DNA of 64,000 nucleotides from JAKOUY01 sp037045185 (GTDB lineage: Bacteria > Actinomycetota > Acidimicrobiia > Acidimicrobiales > Ilumatobacteraceae), in NCBI GenBank assembly GCA_037045185.1, contig JBAOHQ010000008.1, positions 124,001-188,000 of the forward strand, given 5' to 3'. Positions within the stretch are counted from its first letter, which is position 1. The number at the start of each line of letters is the position of its first letter. Below, one piece after another: positions 59,693 through 64,000 of the stretch. The translations under genes were made by a program, and so were the position numbers. Under the pieces are notes generated by a model. It had not been told where the DNA came from. It saw nothing but the letters and a program-made list of their open reading frames with translations, and ran no database searches.

Positions 59693-60305
59693 GGCATTGG
59701 TCGGCCGCATAGGCGACGAAGTCGTGCAGATCGCGGTCCGCCTCCCGCCGTTCCGCGGGACGCGAGGCGCGCAGCGCTGCGCCGAGGGCGACGCCTGCCA
59801 TTCGCCAGTGCAGCGCCACCCGCCGAGTGAACCGGTCACGCTGTGCCCGCGGTACCGCCCCGCCAGCGACGAGATGCGCCGCCAACCGGCCTGCCAGTGC
59901 GTGGTCGGACTGCTCCTCGACGGCACGCTGCCGCTCGGCCAACTCCGTCGAGCTCCACATCACGGTGAACTCCGGTCGCGCCTGGTACAGGCGCAGGTAT
60001 CCGTCGAGCACCCGGGAGAAGGCAACGCCGACATCGGCGCCGTCGTCGGCGGCGAGGACCTCGGCAACCATCGCCTCGGCGGCGGCGGCGTGTTCACCCA
60101 CCAACGCGTCCACTACCGCCTCGACGTCGGCGAAGTACCGATACACCGTTGGTGCGGCGATCCCGGCCCGCTCGGCAATGGATCGCGCCGTGAGCTCGCC
60201 ACCAGCGTTCAGCACCGCCCGGGCCGCATCGAGCACCGCTTGGACCGTAGCTGTGCTGCGGGCCTGTACCGGTCGGCGTCGGGCGTGCTCGTCCCGACCG
60301 CTCAC
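59637..60305 (-). CDS. TetR/AcrR-family transcriptional regulator
   Basis: The helix-turn-helix domain (residues 20-65) shows AVLDAARAVLNAGGELTARS and ERAGIAAPTVYRYFADVEAV. The ligand domain follows (DGYLRLYQARPEFTVMWSS, then RMAGVALGAAL). The 222-residue length is typical. GTG 60305 overlaps the stop of the SCO6745-like gene, so it is probably co-transcribed with it. It may regulate that pair and itself from the AT-rich region at 61,041-61,070. Confidence 0.88.
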   Translation of the reverse strand: MSGRDEHARRRPVQARSTATVQAVLDAARAVLNAGGELTARSIAERAGIAAPTVYRYFADVEAVVDALVGEHAAAAEAMVAEVLAADDGADVGVAFSRVLDGYLRLYQARPEFTVMWSSTELAERQRAVEEQSDHALAGRLAAHLVAGGAVPRAQRDRFTRRVALHWRMAGVALGAALRASRPAERREADRDLHDFVAYAADQCLRSAPGHPRRTAAPRPTG

Positions 60306-61033
60306 GACCGGGCGAGACGCTCGGCGGCTGCGGTGAGCCGGGCGACACCGTCTCCGCCGATGCTGCGCCCGTAGATACGACGCATGCGCTCGCCCGTAGC
60401 TACGTCTGCTGCGGCCACCTGCTCCTCGAACGGTCCGGGTTCCGGCCACGGCCGCGGCCACTGGTGGAGGGCGGCGCCCTCGTCACCGCGGGACACCACT
60501 TCCGCCTCCAACGGGTGAAGGCCGTTGGAGGCCACGCTCTGGGTGTGGATCTCGCCGCGCAGCTCACGCAGCGTGTGGACCACGAGCGTGGCGGCGCCTA
60601 CTGGGTCGTCGGGTCGGGGGAGTTCGCGCCACCCGGCGAACAGTGGCAGGCCGAGCAGCGGAACGGACTCGGCCACCGCCGTTCCGAGGTCGACGACGTC
60701 GATGGCCGCGCCCTCGTCCCATATCTCGCGGGCCGTGGTCGCCATCGCCGTGGCGTAGATCCGGGCGATGCGCCGCGGCGGCATCAGCGCCTCCGCCTGA
60801 CGCCAGAGCTCGCGCACCAATGACTCGGGGAAGAAGCCCAACGACGCGGCTGCCTGCCCAGCGCCGACGTCACCCATGACACCGGCGCGGCCTGCTGCGT
60901 ACAAGACGAAGATGTCCGTGACACCGTCGGCGGCGGCAGTGGCCAGGGTGGTGGTGTGGAAGAACAGGGATGCACCGAGCTGGTTGAGGTGCCGGTCAAG
61001 GCGATCGGAGTCGGCCATGGTTGGCGAGTACAT
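60302..61033 (-). CDS. SCO6745-family protein, function unknown
   Basis: The 243-residue protein resembles the actinobacterial SCO6745 family, which has a helical bundle and the pattern VLYAAGRAGVMGDVGAG and GFFPESLVRELWRQAEAL. Its function is unknown. ATG 61033 is chosen because TATCGT ends 7 nt before it; an upstream GTG at 61042 would overlap that box. Cys is scarce and no signal peptide is present. Gene order with TetR suggests that the pair responds to a small molecule. Confidence 0.75.
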   Translation of the reverse strand: MYSPTMADSDRLDRHLNQLGASLFFHTTTLATAAADGVTDIFVLYAAGRAGVMGDVGAGQAAASLGFFPESLVRELWRQAEALMPPRRIARIYATAMATTAREIWDEGAAIDVVDLGTAVAESVPLLGLPLFAGWRELPRPDDPVGAATLVVHTLRELRGEIHTQSVASNGLHPLEAEVVSRGDEGAALHQWPRPWPEPGPFEEQVAAADVATGERMRRIYGRSIGGDGVARLTAAAERLARS

Positions 61034-61040
61034 GCACCAC

Positions 61041-61072
61041 ACGATAGCAAATCATGACAAAATATCACGTTT
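61041..61072 (-). promoter_or_regulatory. AT-rich promoter/operator region of the SCO6745-like/TetR operon
   Basis: On the minus strand TATCGT (61046-61041) ends 7 nt before ATG 61033. Just upstream lies TGATATTTTGTCATGATT, much richer in A and T than the surroundings, with a weak inverted repeat TGATA/TGTCA. It is a good candidate operator for the TetR protein of the same operon. Confidence 0.5.
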
Positions 61073-61140
61073 GCGACGCGGATCGGGCTCGCCGGATCCT
61101 GGTTCGGAGAACTCCCAGGGACTCCGGCGCCAGCCGCTCG

Positions 61141-61146
61141 TAGACT
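61141..61146 (+). promoter_or_regulatory. Possible -10 element of thrS
   Basis: TAGACT ends 10 nt before ATG 61157. This is slightly longer than the leaderless spacing seen elsewhere in the window. Confidence 0.4.
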
Positions 61147-61156
61147 TCCGGGCGCT

Positions 61157-63139
61157 ATGGCTGACATCTCGATCTCCCTGCCGGACGGTTCGCAACGCAC
61201 GCTTCCCGAAGGTGCCACCGCCACCGATCTGGCCGCGTCGATCGGTCCTCGCCTAGCCAAGGCGGCCGTGGCCGCCCGGGTGGACGGCGTGGAGCGTGAC
61301 CTCTGCGCGCCGCTTCCTGCCGGTGCGACGGTGGCCGTGATCACCGCCGACAGCGAGGACGGCCGTCACGTACTGCGGCACAGCACCTCACACGTCATGG
61401 CCCAGGCGGTCACCAGGCTGTTCCCCGGGGCGAAGTACTCGATCGGTCCGGCGATCACCGACGGCTTCTACTACGACTTCGAACTGCCCGGCGGGCGGAC
61501 GTTCTCCGAGGCAGACCTGGCCGACATCGAGGCCGAGATGCGCCGCATCATCGCCGAGGACCAACCCTTCGTTCGTTTCGAGATGACCCCACAGGAGGCG
61601 TTGGCCCGCTTCGCCGATCAGCCCTACAAGTGCGACATCATCCAGCGGGTCACCGCCGGAGCCGGAGATGCCGACGAGTCCAGTGAGATCCGCGGCGACA
61701 CGATCAGCGCCTACCGCAACACCGACGAGTTCGTCGACATGTGCGTCGGCCCGCACGTCCCCTCCACGGGGCGCCTCGGGCACTTCAAGCTGATGAAGGT
61801 GGCCGGTGCCTACTGGCGGGGCAACGAGAAGGGCCCGATGCTGCAGCGCATCTACGGCACCGCCTGGGACAGCAAGCAGGCGCTGTCCGATCATCTCCAC
61901 CGCCTGGAGGAGGCCGAGAAGCGTGACCACCGCAAGCTGGCCACCGAACTTGACCTGCTGAGCTTCCCCCACGAACTGGGCGGTGGCCTGGCGGTCTGGC
62001 ATCCCAAGGGCGCCATCGTCCGCAAGCTGATGGAGGACTACAGCCGGGACCGTCACGAGAACGGTGGCTACCAGTTCGTCTACACCCCTCACCTGGCCAA
62101 CGGCCGGCTGTTCGAGACCTCCGGCCACCTGGCCTGGTACAAGGACGGCATGTACCCGCCGATGGAGATGGACAACGGCACGTACTACATGAAGCCGATG
62201 AACTGCCCGATGCACTGCCTGATCTTTCGCAGCCGCGCAGCGCAGCTACCGGGAGCTGCCACTGCGGCTGTTCGAGCTCGGCAACGTCTACCGCTACGAG
62301 CAGTCGCGGCACGCTGCACGGGCTGCTGCGCATCCGCGGCTTCACCCAGGACGACAGCCACATCTACTGCACCGAGGAGCAGCTGCAGGACGAGATCGGC
62401 TCACTGCTGGACTTCGTGCTGTCGGTCCTACGGGCCTTCGGGTTCCGTGACTTCGAGTTCAAGCTGTCCACGAAGGACCCCGACAAGTACGTGGGGAGCG
62501 ACGAGATCTGGGAACGAGCCACCGACGCCCTGCGCATCGCCCTGGAACGCCACGGGTCTGGCGTACTCCGTCAAGGACGGCGACGCGGCGTTCTACGGGC
62601 CGAAGATCGACATCGACGTCCGCGACGCCATCGGCCGTAGCTGGCAGCTCAGCACGATCCAAGCCGACTTCCAGCTGCCCGATCGCTTCGACCTGGAGTA
62701 CGTCGGCGCGGACAACGCCAGGCACCGCCCGATGATGCTGCACCGCGCCCTGTTCGGGTCCATCGAGCGGTTCTTCGGGGTCCTCCTGGAGCACTACGCC
62801 GGGGCGTTCCCCACGTGGCTGGCGCCGGTGCAGGTGCGCGTCCTGCCGGTGGCCGAAGCCCACCAGGCCTACGCAGCCGCGGTCGTCGCTCGCTTGGCCG
62901 CCGAAGGGTTCCGCGTCGACCAGGTGGACGCCACCGATGGCCTCGGCAAGCGGATCCGCTCCGCCAAGCTGGACAAGCTGCCCTACGTGCTGGTGGTGGG
63001 CGACGACGACGTGGCCGCCGAGACCGCCGGGGTCAACCCACGCGGTGGGGAGGTGCAGCGCGGTGTGACGGTGGACGCCTTCGTCACCCGCCTGGCCGAC
63101 GAAGTCTCCGGCCAGCTGGCTGCGGCCACCACGGCCTGA
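61157..63139 (+). CDS. thrS: Threonyl-tRNA synthetase (three frame breaks that cancel out)
   Basis: The enzyme charges tRNA-Thr and edits Ser. It has the TGS domain (residues 1-62), an editing domain with HSTSHVMAQAVTRLFPG and DMCVGPHVPST, and class II catalytic motifs including MKPMNCPMHCLIF and FGSIERFFGVLLEH. An anticodon-binding domain ends the protein. The open frame looks intact (660 residues), but between 62237 and 62557 it is read out of frame. Three extra bases, near 62236, at 62307 and at 62557, hide SYRELPLRLFELGNVYRYEQ and RIRGFTQDDSHIYCTEEQLQ. Repaired, it is a normal ThrS of about 659 residues. Confidence 0.93.
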   Translation: MADISISLPDGSQRTLPEGATATDLAASIGPRLAKAAVAARVDGVERDLCAPLPAGATVAVITADSEDGRHVLRHSTSHVMAQAVTRLFPGAKYSIGPAITDGFYYDFELPGGRTFSEADLADIEAEMRRIIAEDQPFVRFEMTPQEALARFADQPYKCDIIQRVTAGAGDADESSEIRGDTISAYRNTDEFVDMCVGPHVPSTGRLGHFKLMKVAGAYWRGNEKGPMLQRIYGTAWDSKQALSDHLHRLEEAEKRDHRKLATELDLLSFPHELGGGLAVWHPKGAIVRKLMEDYSRDRHENGGYQFVYTPHLANGRLFETSGHLAWYKDGMYPPMEMDNGTYYMKPMNCPMHCLIFRSRAAQLPGAATAAVRARQRLPLRAVAARCTGCCASAASPRTTATSTAPRSSCRTRSAHCWTSCCRSYGPSGSVTSSSSCPRRTPTSTWGATRSGNEPPTPCASPWNATGLAYSVKDGDAAFYGPKIDIDVRDAIGRSWQLSTIQADFQLPDRFDLEYVGADNARHRPMMLHRALFGSIERFFGVLLEHYAGAFPTWLAPVQVRVLPVAEAHQAYAAAVVARLAAEGFRVDQVDATDGLGKRIRSAKLDKLPYVLVVGDDDVAAETAGVNPRGGEVQRGVTVDAFVTRLADEVSGQLAAATTA

Positions 63140-63242
63140 TCGGGGCAGGGCGTGACCTGGCGGTAGCCGCCATGTATCCGTGCGCTGGTTCGAGCATCTG
63201 TGCGGGTGCCCGAATCCGACACGAACACAGGAGAACCGTTCC

Positions 63243-64000
63243 ATGGCCACCAAGCGAACCCGTTCGGGCAGCAGTGCTCCCCGAACGACCAAGGCTGCCG
63301 TAGTCACCGACTCGGCCGCCGATCGACCCACCGAGTTCCCCGCCGCCGGGATGGCCGGCACGGCGTTGATCGCGGGAGAGACCTTTGGCGCCAAGGCGCT
63401 GAACTACTCCGAGATCGGCGGCAACGCCATCTTCGAGGGCGACATCATGCTGGGCACCGTCGATCAGATCGAGCTGCGCAACGAGGCGATCCGCGCCGGG
63501 CTCGACCCCACGGTCGAACACGGTGTGGCAGTGGTCGGCAAGCGCTGGCCGGACTGCAAGATCCCCTACACGATCGCCGCCGGGATGCCCGACCAGCAGC
63601 GCGTCACCGATGCCATCGCCCACTGGGAGGCGAACACCGCCCTACGCTTCGTCCCGCGCACCACTGAGGCCGACTACGTCGAGTTCTTCCAGGGCAACGG
63701 CTGCTGGTCGCAGGTCGGTCGCCAGGGCGGCAAGCAGCAGATCTCCCTGGGTTCGGGGTGCTCGACGGGCAACGCCATCCACGAGATTGGCCACACCGTC
63801 GGGCTGTGGCACGAGCAGAGCCGTGAAGACCGCGACAGCTTCGTCACCATCCAGTGGGCCAACATCCAGCCCGCCGTGGTGCACAACTTCAACCAGCACA
63901 TCGCCGATGGCGACGACGTCGGGGCCTACGACTACGGCTCGATCATGCACTACCCGCGGACGGCGTTCAGCAGCAACGGGCAGGACACGATCGTCCCGGT
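63243..64000 (+). CDS. Astacin-type (M12A) zinc metalloprotease, N-terminal part
   Basis: The reading frame from ATG 63243 is open to the window edge (252 codons). The zinc-binding site HEIGHTVGLWHE (His180, Glu181, His184, His190) and the Met-turn SIMHYPRTAFS (near residue 234) identify the astacin family. Upstream, KRWPDCKIPYTIA matches the usual start of the protease domain near residue 100. The first 35 residues are Thr/Ser/Lys-rich and not a clear signal peptide. The activation segment would be residues 36-98. The C-terminus lies outside the window. Astacins are uncommon in actinobacteria. Confidence 0.88.
   Translation, partial: MATKRTRSGSSAPRTTKAAVVTDSAADRPTEFPAAGMAGTALIAGETFGAKALNYSEIGGNAIFEGDIMLGTVDQIELRNEAIRAGLDPTVEHGVAVVGKRWPDCKIPYTIAAGMPDQQRVTDAIAHWEANTALRFVPRTTEADYVEFFQGNGCWSQVGRQGGKQQISLGSGCSTGNAIHEIGHTVGLWHEQSREDRDSFVTIQWANIQPAVVHNFNQHIADGDDVGAYDYGSIMHYPRTAFSSNGQDTIVP

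Overview
The window is high-GC DNA from an actinobacterium, most likely of the class Acidimicrobiia or a neighbouring lineage. The evidence is the actinobacterial order ftsQ-ftsZ-pgeF-yggS-sepF-divIVA-ileS-(DksA-like)-lspA-rluD, a bacterial proteasome activator (Bpa/PafE), an F420-dependent NADP reductase, a mycothiol ligase (MshC), an InhA-type enoyl-ACP reductase, and many probable leaderless transcripts (a TANNNT box 6-8 nt before the start codon). I saw no rRNA, tRNA, CRISPR array, insertion sequence or prophage.

Layout. 1-10,070: cell-division, translation and signal-peptidase block, all on +. 10,099-10,968: a lone alpha/beta hydrolase on -. 11,087-26,376: a catabolic island holding an isochorismatase-fold hydrolase, an 'amino acid synthesis' family protein, an enamidase-like amidohydrolase, a methylmalonate-semialdehyde-dehydrogenase-like enzyme, a five-gene urea/amide/branched-chain-type ABC transporter, nicotinamidase, a molybdenum hydroxylase (FAD subunit plus a fused FeS-Mo subunit), a 6-hydroxynicotinate-reductase-like protein and a UPF0280 protein. 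Together these suggest an almost complete reductive route from nicotinamide or nicotinate to glutaryl-CoA. 26,353-32,302: Rrf2 regulator, phosphodiesterase-like protein, Bpa and dnaE1. 32,305-37,382 (-): a tightly overlapping five-gene operon of adenylating enzyme, NAD-synthase-like enzyme, acyl carrier protein, asparagine-synthase-like enzyme lacking the catalytic Cys, and NAT/RifF-like amide synthase. It looks like a small orphan biosynthetic cluster built around amide bonds. 37,500-40,456: hypothetical protein, nitroreductase, and a DUF35/thiolase pair. 40,572-50,474: glycine-betaine-type uptake (ProVWX) with two dimethylglycine/sarcosine-dehydrogenase-like proteins and a choline-kinase-like protein. 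50,501-64,000: EthD-like protein, PlsB, YyaL, FabI, F420 reductase, MshC, PlsC, aldo/keto reductase, TetR and SCO6745-like pair, ThrS, and the start of an astacin-type metalloprotease.

Sequence quality. At least ten genes carry single-base frame disruptions, nearly all of them one extra base. thrS has three that cancel out, so its reading frame looks intact while about 107 codons are read out of frame. In the molybdenum hydroxylase an extra base makes two genes look like one 1461-residue fusion. I treat these as probable read or assembly errors, not natural pseudogenes, and give approximate positions.
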